64,000 bases of DNA, taken from NCBI RefSeq assembly GCF_003576645.1, contig NC_044918.1, positions 30,099,145 through 30,163,144 on the forward strand. Reading direction: 5' to 3'. This document shows, in pieces, positions 11,166 through 22,548 of this stretch. Position numbers and translations under genes: made by a program. This DNA comes from Ipomoea triloba. Lineage: Eukaryota; Streptophyta; Magnoliopsida; Solanales; Convolvulaceae. Within the stretch, counting starts at the first letter, position 1. Every line of letters begins with the position of its first letter. Below the pieces are notes generated by a model. It searched no databases and had not been told where the DNA came from. It worked only from the letters and a program-made list of their open reading frames with translations.

Positions 11166-11621
11166 TGACCACTTGAAATTGAACCGGAACGTCCCTTGAA
11201 ATGAGAGCTCTAGACGCCACCAAAGTTGGCTAAACAAGCGGACTTATGTAAGATTGGACGTCACTAATACCCATAACCGAGTGAATAAAAAATGGATCGA
11301 ATAGGCTCTGACACCATGTTATAAATTAAGATTAGGCTAGACTCTGATACCATGTTATAAACTAAGTAGGGTTGTCTTGCATTGATCCAAGTCCTCATGG
11401 CTTTGGCCTTGTCTTGCTCCAAGTTCTCCTAGGCTTCGGAGAAGAACTACATGACTGTAGAAGTTGAGTCCATCACCCTTGCGATTTTTCAGTGTAGTAC
11501 ATTTATTGATTTGCCATTGTCAAAAATTTTTTTCTCACTTTCTAGATGTGCTTCCATGAGATATTCTATATGGTAACTATCACTTTCTTGTGTGACCATT
11601 TTTGTCTTTGATTAATTGCAG

Positions 11622-12965
11622 GCCATGAAACTAATCACCAACGAAGCTAAAAAGGTTAAGTAAGATTTGGAAAATTCCATCAATGCAAAGAGAGTTCAGA
11701 TCACTCACCTTTTAGGTTTAAAGGGTGACCTCCAAAAGCGTATAAACGATGGCGACATGGCAACATTTGAAGTCATAGCCTTTATTGGTCGAGTCGTAGC
11801 CTTCTTTCGCCCGATCACTAATGAGCTAGAGAAGGTATTCATCATCTAATTTAACTATAGTATGAATTCTTTTTCATCTATTTTTTTTTGTTTTTTTTTC
11901 AACTTTACTAAATCATATCATTTAGAAGTCATGTTCTCTTCACATAACAATCCTCCTCATACAATGTCACTGTTGTCCATCAACTCAAAACCAACCAGCC
12001 ATACACAACTTATACCTTCCTAACTAATCCCCTAAACCAACTACCACCTAATCTAGGAATACTTACAAGTTGGGGAAGTTGCATTTACAAGTATCATCTC
12101 TTTCATTTTTTTTCTCTGTATTCATGGTTTCATCCTTGTGTAGGGAAGTTGTAGTTCTAATGATACCCTTCTCCTCCTCCAACTCCTCTTTGGTTCGCAA
12201 AACTTGTTTGAGGAGGCACTGTCTTAGTATCCACGACGGTGGTAATTTCGTGGATGCTGGACCGCTTTCGCTCTTTCTTCATGGCCTGTTGCCGGAGATA
12301 GTACTTTTAAGCATGACTCGCCACCTGCGTTGCGGTCCTTGTCACCACCACGTTCCTAGAAATGCTCCTCCAATCGCCCTTCTCGTACCTGTCGAGACCA
12401 ATGAAGAACAACCTGTGTTATTCTTCGGTCTATGGACTTCCTTTTTGTGTTCAGCCTCGCCCTGCTTCTTGCTATTGCCAAAAGAGATCTGGCTAGGCTC
12501 ACCCTGGTCCCACACAGACGAGTCATCCAAGTAACTCGGTAACTCAACCCAACCTGAATCAATCTCGCCAACGTCGTGAACTAAGGCCTCTAATTTATAT
12601 AGGGGTTTTGGTGAAAAGTTTTAGGATTCTTTAGTTGTAGTTTGTTTGCATTGTTTGTTCAACAATTGTATTTATTAAAATGGTTTTGGTTTGTTTTAAC
12701 AGATCCTTGAAGAAGATAAGACCCTCTTGGACGAGGTAGAGCATTAATCCAGTCATCTACATCCTAGTCTGCTCAACCCAATCCCAATCCGAGTTTTGCT
12801 AAATACCTAAAGGAGGTGATTTTTTTGAAGGAGCAATCTGACAAATAGACTACGGATATCGACGTGATCCTAGGGCGGCTGTTTGAGATGAAGTAGAATA
12901 TGATGAATCACTCTCCAAAAATAGAGACTCCCCATGAAGTATACAACCGGGACAATTTGAATCTA
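11622..12965 (+). pseudogene. Gene fragment, unit 2 (same donor, interrupted)
   Basis: The first part repeats unit 1 with changes (MKLITNEAKKVK, stop, DLENSINAKRVQ, then KGDLQKRINDGDMATFEVI). The second part resumes near 12701 and again ends near the KIETPH coding point. A 0.7-kb insertion splits the intron. Stops and small indels show it is not functional. Confidence 0.45.
11878..12590 (-). mobile_element. Insertion in unit 2, possible retroposed cDNA with T-rich left end
   Basis: This block is absent from unit 1: flanking sequence GTATGAATTCTTTTTCAT and TAATTTATATAGGG are adjacent there. It starts with a T-rich tract (about 11880-11900), as expected for a poly(A) tail of a minus-strand retroposed copy. 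The minus strand has an open, hydrophilic stretch reading LDDSSVWDQGEPSQISFGNS and onward before a stop. A frame also exists on the plus strand (12070-12534) but is Ser/Leu/Phe-rich and less convincing. No clear target duplication. Confidence 0.4.
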
Positions 12966-13684
12966 ACCGGTTGACCACTTGAAATTGGACCGGAACCTCC
13001 CTTGAAATGAGAGCTCTAGACGCCACCAAAGTTAGCTAAACAAGCGGACTTATGTAAGATTGGACGTCACTAATACCCATAACTGAGTGAATCCAAAATG
13101 GATCGAATAGGCTCTGATACCATGTTATAAATTAAGATAAGGCTAGACTCTGATACTATGTTATAAACTAAGTAGGGTTATCATGCATTGATCCAAGGTC
13201 TCCTAGCTTTTGCCTTGCCTTGCTCCAAGTTCTCTTGGGTTTCGGAGAAGAACTGCATGACAGTCATGTCATAAGAAAAGTTGTCCAAAAACATGTTGTC
13301 TACTTGTAAAGAATACCAATTGCACACTTTTGGTAACATTAAATTGTTTAATTGCACACTCTGTTTGTTTGGTGGTCTAATTGCATGAATAGTAAAAGTT
13401 CGATGGGCTATTTGACACTTTTTTCAAATAAATATGTATTAATGGTTCCATTTGAAATGTGGACCATGGACCACAATATAATTTGTCAAAATCAAAGGGA
13501 TGAAGATAAACAAAAAAAAATTGAAAAAGCATAGACAATAGAATTATGAATTCTTCATAAAAGTAAGCATCCATTTGAAAACTCATAAAGTGACTTTTGG
13601 AAGTCATTTTATAAGTTTTCTAGTCTTTGACTATTAATAGAAAATGAAGTCAACAAAAAATATTCATTATGGTCAAAGAAAAAA

Positions 13685-13887
13685 GAGTTAATACCCATTT
13701 TGGTCCCTCAACTATAGCGTAATACTTGATTTTGTCCCATAGAATTAAAAGTACCCAATTTAGTCCTCTAACTTGTAAAATTATGCTCAATTTGGTCCTC
13801 CGTTACAATTTCCATCCACCAGCCGTTATATAGAAGGGCAAAACCGTCATTTTTAATAGTCGAGGGACCAAAATGGGTACTACCACA

Positions 13888-13931
<44 letters not shown>

Positions 13932-15440
13932 TTAATATTGGGACAATATCTCTTAGTTTAGTTTTGTATATCAACACTAGGGGTGTGTAATCTATTAATC
14001 GAACCATTTTAACCGAAGTTTTTAAATCTTTAACCATTAATCGAGCCAAATTGAAATTGTTTTCGATTAATCGGTCGGTTAACAGATTAACCGAACTTTT
14101 TAAAGCTAAACTTCTAAATCCTAAAAATAATATCTATTATAATAAATGTACTTAAAATAATACATATAATAAAAAATCCATAAGAAAATATAACAAAAAA
14201 AAAATCATCAAAACATTACAAATTTATAGAGATTATACATATTAGATTTTACATATTAGATTTAACCGATAAAGTTCAGTTAAAAATAGTTAACCGACAA
14301 TTTCGAACCCAATTAACCGTTAATTAAAATTTTAAAAAACCTTTAACCATTAACTGAACCGAACGGTTAACCATTGTTTAACTAAACTTTTTCGGTTGGG
14401 TTAATGGCTAAATGTTTTTTTTTTAAAATTTCGGTTAACGGTTAATTGGGTTCAAATTTGGATTCGGTTAATGGTTCAAGGTTTTCTAAAATTTCAATTA
14501 ATGATTAATTGGGTTCGAAAGTGTCGATTAACCATTTTTAACTGAACTTTTGCAGTTCGGTTAATCGTTAAAGGTTTTTTAAAATTTTGATTAACGGATA
14601 ATTGTGTTCGAAATTGTCGATTAACCGAACGATTAACCGAAATTTTAAACATATATATAACTAAATAAATAAATATATAATCTAATATGTAAAATCTCTA
14701 TAAATTTGTAATGTTTTTATGATATTATTTTTGTATATTTTCTTATGGATTTATTACTATATCTATTATTTTTTTGTTAAACTCACAGGGTCTTTCTCCG
14801 TCCGTTTAACGGTCCGGGTCCACCCACGTTCGCTCCGAGAGGCACAGGAGCTGGCCCAGGGGGAATCGTCACTTGTGGGAATCGAACCCGGGTTCTCCTG
14901 AAATTCTTCCCCACAAAGAGAGCTCATTTGCCACTTGAGCTACCCCATTGGGTTTATATTTATTATTTTAATTGAATTTATTATTATAGGTATTATTTTT
15001 AGGATTTAGAACTTTAGCTTTAAAAAGTTCGGTTAATATATTAACTGGCCGATTAATTCAAAAAAAATTTCAATTCGATTTGGTTAATGGTTAAAGTTTT
15101 AAAAATTTTGGTTAAGACGGTTCGGTTAATAGATTACACACCCCTAGCGTTGATATATAAAACTAAACTAAGAGACATTGTCCCAATATTAAATATAATA
15201 ATAATAATAATAATAAAATACTCATTTTGGTCCCTCGACTATTAAGTACCTATTTTGGTCCCTTGACTATTGAAAATGACGGTTTTGCCCCCCTTTATAG
15301 CGGCTGATGGATGGAAATTATAACGGAGGACCAAATTGAGTATATTTTACAAGCTAGAGGACTAAATTGGGTGCTTTTAATTCTATGGGACAAAATCAAG
15401 TATTACGCTATGGTTGAGGGACCAAAATGGGTATTAATTC
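13685..15440. mobile_element. Large nested foldback element, Mutator-like, 9-bp target duplication
   Basis: AAGAAAAAA lies directly outside both ends (13676-13684 and 15441-15449). The outer arms are near-mirror images of about 460 bp: the left opens GAGTTAATACCCATTTTGG and the right, on the minus strand, GAATTAATACCCATTTTGG. Inside is a second palindrome (about 13977-15150) beginning CTAGGGGTGTGTAATC and ending GATTACACACCCCTAG, made of TTAACCGAA-type repeats. ATT/TAA microsatellites sit in each outer arm at matching places (13890-13930 and 15197-15216). The symmetry is broken only by a SINE in the right half. Open frames here are by-products. Confidence 0.85.
14771..14954 (-). mobile_element. 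tRNA-derived SINE inside the foldback element
   Basis: On the minus strand it begins AACCCAATGGGG and has an A-box-like TAGCTCAAGTGG and a B-box GGTTCGATTCC about 45 bp later, the internal RNA polymerase III promoter of tRNA-derived SINEs. It ends with GTGAGTTTAACAAAAAAA. Flanks TATATCTATTATT (14758-14770) and TATATTTATTATT (14955-14967) match at 12 of 13 positions, a target-site duplication. About 184 bp. GC-rich unlike its surroundings. Confidence 0.8.
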
Positions 15441-15449
15441 AAGAAAAAA

Positions 15450-17351
15450 TGATCCATTTTGGCGGAAGACATTTTTCAAATTCTTATCTCACTCTTAGTT
15501 TTCTCTCTCACACTTTGAGTGGTATCAAATGTGTTGGTTGGCATGCCATCTATCTGGTTAAATTTAACTGCATTGGACTAGTCTGGTTAAAATATGAGTC
15601 TAATATTGCTTGGCAAAATAACAACAAAACTTGGTCCGACCCAATCCATAGCTCAAAATATTTTAAAAAATATTTAATTTTTTCTTTAATTTCTTTAGTG
15701 TTGACATATTACATTTATCAATAACTAATTAAAATATGGATTGGACTAGGTCGAACCAAACAACAAAAATATTGGCCCAACGTACCAAAAAAACTGATTT
15801 TTTTAAGGTTTCTTTAGTTCAGAGTTATTATTTTTATATATGCCTAATTAAATATGAGATGGGTTAGGCTAAATCAAACAATAAAAATCCTAGTTCACCT
15901 CGGCACACATCCCCAAATAAAATTTTTTTCTTCAATCTCCTAAATTCAAAATTATTATATTTATAAATTTATAAATTTATTTTTTATTATAATATGTTAC
16001 AAGTTAAAAATTATTTATTTACATATTTTTATTATAATTATTGTTAATATTTATAACTATTATAATTTTTAATTTATAATTTTATTTTAATATAAATAAT
16101 AATTATTATTATCATCATTAAAATAATTAATATTTTATAAAAAATAATTTTATAATAGATTCATGTGCATGTGTTAAAAAAAACGAACCAAACAAATATA
16201 TATATGTATATATATAATTTTTTAACTTTTGGCTAAACATAAAAAGAACAATTTTTTTTTCAATTAAACAACAAATAAAAAATTAATTATTTTTCAAAAA
16301 TTATTTTTCTGAAAATAATTTGAGTGTTTATAAACCAACCTAAATGTAACATAAACCAAACAAATCAAATTCTTAGTGTTGCAATAGGGAGAAAAGAAAA
16401 ACTCAAAACAAATTTTAGATTTAACTCAAGGTAAAATAAGAAATAGAAAATTTAGGCTATTCCTGAAAAGTGAAAACTCATGAATAACTTAATACTAAGG
16501 GGCTCCTGAAATCGCTATTTACCGAAATAATATTCTTTAGAACAAAAAACATTAACAAATAACGAAATAGATACATTTTCAGAAATGTTATTTCATTTCG
16601 GACCTACTTCATTAACCAAATATGCTAAGAACATCCATTTCGGCGAAAACCACATTTTGAGTGCACTTTCTCAAGGTTGTTGGATGCTGCATCAGCAGGG
16701 TGGGGATGTTGACAACAATAATGGATTGATGTTATGATCACCAACCAAAAAGGACTTGGCAGTTGGCATCACAAAATAGGCCACATAATTGTATATTGTG
16801 CCTATTAGATAGGATTATATTAGTTAGGTACATAGACAATTTCTCCATTATATATATTTCAGTTTGTTGATTTAGAGCACAAATGTTAAAAAGAAAAAAA
16901 AAATTAAGAAAGTGAGAGGCATAGTATACAGCTTAGGTTATTTCCTACACTAAAATGTAAAAGAAAATACCGTGGAGGGAGTGATTAGCAGTTTAGCAGA
17001 ATTCAAAGCTCCTCCAAATTAAATTATTTGGTATTTACTATTTATACTCTCTGAATTAATTAATATTAAGAAATTATTACATTGTTAAATTTGGTAAAGT
17101 AAAATCATTATAGCTAATCGTAAGGTGACACCAAATTTAATAATACTTTAAATTTGATAAAGTGAAACTATATTTTGAAAATAAATCATTACATGCATCT
17201 ATATTATTTTGAGTATAACTCATTTATTACTTATAATTTCAGCTATATTCATATATTTTGAGCATAAATCATATTTATATTTTAATAAATATAATATGCA
17301 TCATCAAACCTCTATCATAAGAAGTTCTTCACAGTAAATCTACACCAGAAG
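15450..17351. other. Intergenic, no gene recognised
   Basis: Very AT-rich. The arm of the foldback element ends at 15440 and its reading frame (15311-15724) continues by chance. No coding stretch, RNA gene or element ends supported. Confidence 0.5.
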
Positions 17352-17405
17352 AAGATCCTCCCATAGATCTTCAAAAGAAGATTTGAAGATTTATGGGAGG
17401 ATCTT
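17352..17405. repeat. Near-perfect short hairpin, 24-bp stem
   Basis: Arm 17352-17375 (starting AAGATCCTCCCATAG) pairs with 17382-17405 (TTTGAAGATTTATGGGAGG onward) at 23 of 24 positions around a 6-base loop AGAAGA. Pairing does not extend beyond. The loop is too short for a usual plant miRNA precursor. Confidence 0.75.
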
Positions 17406-18119
17406 ATGATACCCCAATCCTTCTGAGAACATATTCTGATATCCCATTCATTTTCTTTCGGGAATATCTTCCCCATTCTTTTTAGGAACAACTTTTATGC
17501 ACAAATTCAAAGTCTACTAGCTTTATGTAAACTTTTCAGAGAATATCATATGTTAAAACCCAATCAAAAGGATTTATCAACATAGAAGATTAACTCTTCT
17601 CAACAAATGAGCAAATAACCAACATTATTGATTAACATGTAATGACATTTCTATCAAGTATAAAATAATATTTTCAACTCTACAACACTAAAATATTATT
17701 TATGCTTCCGATAGATATGTTTGAACTAATACGTTCAACCATGTACTATATATATAAATATCCAACAATACAAGACATAGAAAGATAATTTTGTGACTTT
17801 TATGTTTGAAAAATCATTACAATGAGTTATTGTAGAAAATGAAGAAGAGATTGTTAAGGAAAACTACAAAATTATATTTCTCAAAACAATGTTTCAAGGG
17901 TGTCCTAATATAGAGTTTCATTTGGAGGTTGTTCTCTTAATTGGCTCATAAAAAAGCAATCAACCATGAGGAATTATTTGTGGGAGATGAGTTTGGAAAT
18001 TATATTCATACACACCATTTTTAACTTCAGCGAGCCATCAATAGGATTACTCTCGTAAATTGAGTTTTGAAAACCTTCTTTACTATAAATAACATAAACT
18101 CTTGAATTCATATTTATTT

Positions 18120-18573
18120 GGGAAAATGGTTAAATAAGCACTTAAACTTTACCTAAGAAGCCTTACACATTCAAAAGTTAAATTGCAATTAAATCCACAA
18201 ACATATTATTTTGAAGTAATGAAACCCACAAACCTATTGGTGACCTGTAATTGCAGGTCAACTAGGGTTTTCGGTCAACTCCAGCGAACCTCTAGCCAAC
18301 GACGTCCGACAAAATTATATTCTGGCAATCCATGTCAAATATCAATGACCGTCAAACGGTTGCTGGTTGCTGGTATTTGACATGGATTGTCGAAATTTGG
18401 TCGAACGTTCGCCGAAACCCTAGTTATCCTGCAATTACAGGTCACCAACAAGTTTGTGAGTTTCATTACTTCAAAACACTCACATGTTTGTGAGTTTTAT
18501 TGTAACTTTTGAAAGTTTAAGGACTTAATTGACTTCTTGGATAACGTTTAGGAGCTTATTTGACTATTTTTCC
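18120..18573. mobile_element. Foldback MITE, GGGAAAATGG ends
   Basis: Ends GGGAAAATGGTTAAATAAG and the complement CTTATTTGACTATTTTTCC. The arms continue inward with GACCTGTAATTGCAGGTCA and AACCCTAG matched in reverse. Flanks TATTTATTT and TTTTTATTT agree at 8 of 9. The same ends occur at 63359-63950, so this is a family of at least two copies here. The frame at 18183-18380 is a by-product. Confidence 0.75.
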
Positions 18574-19766
18574 TTTTTATTTTTATTCGTAAATTGATCT
18601 TTTTCACGACAAGTTATCACATATCACTTATTTATTTTCTTTATAGAAGATGCCAATTGAGAAATAGATTGGTATAGTATTAATGAATAAAAAAATATAT
18701 AGAGTTATGCACTATTGAAAACTACCTAATCCTTTCCTAGCATGATATCTTTTATTTCTATTATAAAATGAATTGAAAATCTGCTATAATCTAGCAAGAG
18801 CCACAACTTTAAACAAGGTCAGCTTAGTTTAAGTTGCATTATTATTGTCACAATCGTAGCATCTCCAGGCGTGCTTAGAACCTAGATTATCTTAATCAAC
18901 TCATCATCCCACTAATCCCACAACTAAACAGCCAACCACATTATACTATTATACATACATACATAGTTAGGCCTGTTTGCATCTACACCACCAAGTTGTC
19001 TTCCTAGCTCCCACGGCAGACAAACGCCGTCCACACGTGTCAGAATTCTATTTGCCCAACTTTCAACTCTAAGTCATTGGCGCCAAATTTTACGTTCCGC
19101 TCTTCAACCCCAGTTAGGCACGTTTGATTCTGTCATATCTTTGTCAACCATTTAAGTAAATTAAAAAATGTTATGATGGAAGACCACGCATTTACTGCGA
19201 GTAATTTTTTTTTGTATTTTTAATGAACCAGTTGTCACTTGTGCACGACTAAATCTTCAATTTGCGTTTTTGGTTCTTTAATATAATGTTTATCGTCTGC
19301 CTCCATTAACAGTTGTTTAAGGTTTCCGATCTTGCTAGCTTGCTTTTTGGGTTAATGAACATAATTTATTTAGGGAATGATTGACGGAAAAGATTGGGAG
19401 GCATTACGATCAAAGATTAAAAATGCAATGTGAATTAGACTAAAAACATAATATTATAATATAATTGAGAATTTTGTATTTATAAGAAGTGAATAGCTAA
19501 AGACTAGTTGCGGAATACATAGGATTAAAGAAATGCATGTTGCCTTTATTCGTTGGAAAACTTTTCATTTTTCTCCAAAATATGTTTTTTTTTTTTTTAA
19601 CATTGTTTTCCATTTTTCTATTCATAACCCGTTTTCTATTTGCCACAAAATTTTTATTTTTTATTTAAAAAAACTCCAACTTAGAAGAAGTTGGATCCGA
19701 CTTCTACTTCCTATTTGCCACAAAATTTTTACTTTTATATGTTTTCATATACTATGAAAATGGTAT
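18574..19766. other. Intergenic, no gene recognised
   Basis: AT-rich with short poly-T tracts. A CCACAAAATTTTTA-containing segment repeats at 19643 and 19718. Nothing coding supported. Confidence 0.5.
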
Positions 19767-20066
19767 GATCCGACTTGCTCATGTGCAAAACTACCTACAA
19801 AGATAGTGAATTTTGGCTTGACACAATTGAAAATGATCTGTGATTTTCACCTTTTGGTTTTCACATAAAAAAATTGTGTCTCTAGCGATATTTCTTTTAC
19901 AAGCTTTCTTTGAATCTTTGCAGGTGTTAAGCAAGGTGTCGAGGACCTCCAACTTAGAAGAAGATGGTGAGTGCTCGGTTGTCTGTCTCAATAGTCAGCC
20001 ATTAGAATATAGTCAGTCGAAGGCAGTCACTAGGGAGCAATCAACGGTAGAAATATTGTTAGCCCC

Positions 20067-20600
20067 GGGAAAAAGGAAGTCAACGCTCAGTTTTACCACT
20101 CCTCATTGAAAAAGGAGTTGGTAAAAAAGGTTGGAGGAGATTCAAGGCAGGTTAGCGATCATGAAAGGGAGTCGGCACTCAGTTTTACCGCGCTTCCTTG
20201 AAAAAAGAGTTGGTAAAAAGCTGGAGGAGATTCCAAGCATGATTTCGGTTAGAAAAGGGAGTCGGCGATTAGTTTTACCACGCCTCATTGAAAAAGGAGC
20301 CAGTAAAAAGTTGAAATAGCTAGATTTGAGACAAGATGACAACCAGAAAAGGGAGTCAGTGCTCAGTTTTACTAGTCTCCTTGGAGAAGGAGTTAGTAAA
20401 AAAGTGGAAACGGATTTGAGGTATTCTGGTGGTTAGAAAAAGGAGTCAGAGCTTAGTTTTATATATCATGCCTCCTTTAAAAAGGAGTTGGTAAAAAAGG
20501 TGGAAGAAGTTTGAGGTAGGTTGACGATAAAAAAGAAGGGAGTCGACGCTCAAATTTACCGCGCCTCCTTGAAAAGGGAATCAACAACAAATATGTAAGG
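20067..20600. repeat. Minisatellite, six units of about 92 bp, each with a hairpin
   Basis: Unit starts (GGAAGTCAACGCTCAG or GGGAGTCGGCRCTCAG-like) fall at 20075, 20167, 20258, 20351, about 20442 and 20538, spacings 90-97. Each unit holds TTTTACCRCGCCTCCTTG followed by AAAAAGGAGTTGGTAAAA, a self-complementary pair forming an 18-bp imperfect hairpin. The unit is not a multiple of three, so the frames crossing it (for example 20131-20319) are not conserved coding. Confidence 0.85.
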
Positions 20601-20969
20601 ACATGAGGTAGGACGATCAATAGTGTGATTACTTTCTTGTGCCGTCAACAAGGTGAGACGTAGGAAAGTGAAGGACTAGTGATGGATACCCAACCCCGGG
20701 TACCCTATTGATGGCAATGGTAGGCAGTCAGGATGGGGATGTGGTCAGCCTGATAGTCAGTAGCGAAGCAAGAATCCCAACTGGCGTCACCGAGATATTA
20801 GAAGATCGGTTATCATATTTTTCACCCCAGTCTCTGTTTTCAATTTAAGGAAAGGGAATCGCACGCTTATGGAAAGAATCCAAAACTCAATTAAAAAATG
20901 TTGCCTAAAGTTAAATTTGTAAACCTTTTTATTTCCTTTCTTTGGGCTAGCCGCCTATGTATAAATGCC

Positions 20970-21430
20970 TAGTGACGGATCCAACATGGGGGCAGCTGCC
21001 CCCACTCACCCCACCCCCACCTCATATATAGCCCTTTTATGTATATATGTATGTATAGTATATGTTTAGATATAAGTATATGAAAACATATAAAAGTAAG
21101 TAATTGATTAATTGGTCGAGTTGGTTGATGTATGTTTGTGCTTAGTAAAGGGCGAGGGTTTGAATCCTGAAACCATTCATCCCTTCTTATGTAACGTTGC
21201 CTCATAGCTCATTTTCTTTTGTAGCATTCATCCCTTCTTATGTGTTTTCTATTTGAATTATTTTATTAAATTAATTATGTTTCGTATATTGTTACTAATA
21301 TTTTTATAAAATTTTGATGTGTTTTATTTTTTGTCCATATCTAACAATATTTATGATTATATTCTTTTTAAGTGTTTCATTTTTTAAACTACCTCCGCCC
21401 CAGTGAAAATTTTTTCTGGCTCCGCCACTA
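20970..21430. mobile_element. Non-autonomous hAT-type element with 8-bp target duplication
   Basis: Ends TAGTGACGGATCC and, on the minus strand, TAGTGGCGGAGCCAG. TAAATGCC lies directly outside both (20962-20969 and 21431-21438), the 8-bp size of hAT insertions. Inside, a GGTTTGAATCC motif resembling a B box follows TTGGTCGAGTTGG, so a SINE-like piece may be nested; CATTCATCCCTTCTTATGT occurs twice 51 bp apart. Confidence 0.8.
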
Positions 21431-21660
21431 TAAATGCCCACCCTCCCCCTCCCAAGAGTCACATTGTAAAGGGGTCACAACTGTTATTTTCTAAGAAGAG
21501 GGTTTGACTTATACTTTCTAGCAAGAAGGGGAAAGGAAGAGAGATCCAACTTACTCATGTACAAAACTACCTACAAAGATAGTGAATTTTGGTTTGACAC
21601 TACCTGTCCAAAAAGGCCTGTGATTTTCACCTTTCGATTTCCACGTAAAAAATATTGTGT

Positions 21661-22540
21661 TTCCTTTATTTTGTTCTCTCAATTATTTATATCTTATTCT
21701 CGAATCGGGTATGTTAGCCTGTCGGCTGACTATCCCCAGTCGTCCCAGGTAGTCATAAAACCAATGAGAATGTATAAATTTGACTTTATTATGGGGTCCA
21801 AGCTTACTTATGTTTATATTACCACCACCACCTACTTACTATAATACTTTAATTTCTTTTTCATGTAGTGGACTTATTTTGTTTCTAATATACTTATCTT
21901 AATACAACCTATTTACTTGCACTTAAGATTATCCTTGTTTAGTAAATGACGTTTTGATCATACTTTGGCGAATTTGACCACTTTAGAAATTTGACATGGT
22001 AAAATGCCAAAAACCTTAAAGCTCATTTGGGCAGCTTTTTTTTTTTTTTTTTTTTAATGAAAAACCGCCAACTTCACAAAGCTTTGGCGGTTTGCCAAAA
22101 ATTAATTTTGGCGTTTGGCTTTTGCAGTTTGCCAAATTGCAGCATATGTGGTATTCATTCCCTAAAAGGAGTAGTTGAGTAAGTGGAATATAATTTGTAT
22201 CTAAAAGTCACAATTTTGATTTTATAATACTATATATAAAATAAATGTTATTGAACATGTTTTTTTTTTTTTAAATTAAAAAAAAAGAAGAAAGAATACA
22301 ATTTCCCGTCTCAAATGTATAGTTCTCACGTACGATTGAACTAAATACGGAGTATTCAATACGCTATCAAATGAATTTTCATCGCTATACTCCGTTATAT
22401 TCAATGAATCTGAACATACTATTCAGTACTATAATATTGTATTCATTAAAGTTCGAAAGAATGTTCAGTATTTTGGAAGTAAATATCCATCGACTAATGT
22501 AGTTGCATGAGCCAACCGGCCGGCTCCTACCACGGCAACT
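21661..22540. other. Upstream region of the receptor kinase, no gene recognised
   Basis: AT-rich. It includes poly-T tracts and a short inverted segment around GCCAAAAACC and GGTTTGCC (about 22005-22110). Confidence 0.5.
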
Positions 22541-22542
22541 GA

Positions 22543-22548
22543 TATAAA
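22543..22548 (+). promoter_or_regulatory. Putative TATA box of the receptor kinase
   Basis: TATAAA within GATATAAAGCG, 150 bp before the chosen ATG, followed by a CT-rich leader typical of plant 5'UTRs. Confidence 0.5.

Larger units (their letters stand above)
10176..13260. repeat. Tandem array of gene-fragment units bounded by retrotransposon primer-site motifs
   Basis: A marker block beginning GGCTCTGATACCATGTTATA, followed by ATTAAGATTAG, a second CTCTGATA-CATGTTATA copy and ACTAAGTAGGGTTG, occurs at about 10196, 11303 and 13109. On the minus strand it reads TAACATGGTATCAGAGCC: an LTR end joined to an initiator tRNA-Met primer site. Between the blocks lie two units with the same order: GGCCATGAAACTAATCACC, a coiled-coil-like exon, an intron, then a CTTTGAAGAAGATAA or CCTTGAAGAAGATAA exon. 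Unit 1 is about 1.1 kb; unit 2 is about 1.8 kb because of a 0.7-kb insertion. The third block is truncated after about 150 bp. It looks like tandem copies of a retrotransposon derivative carrying a host gene fragment. Confidence 0.7.
19767..21660. repeat. Degenerate direct-repeat-bounded element (possible LTR relic)
   Basis: A segment of about 110 bp containing ACTACCTACAAAGATAGTGA and then CTGTGATTTTCACCTTT occurs at 19767-19875 and again at 21543-21660 in the same orientation. Between them lie a 92-bp minisatellite and an hAT element. This could be a worn LTR-type element or a local duplication; no primer site or protein domain was seen. Confidence 0.4.

Noticed and set aside
12070..12534. 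154-codon plus-strand frame
   Set aside because: Ser/Leu/Phe-rich, no domains, lies antisense to a more protein-like frame in an insertion.
14780..14950. Possible tRNA gene (B box GGTTCGATTCC)
   Set aside because: No cloverleaf of normal length; it has SINE length, tail and target duplication.
20067..20600. CRISPR-like array
   Set aside because: Adjacent diverged units with no unique spacers in plant DNA; a minisatellite.
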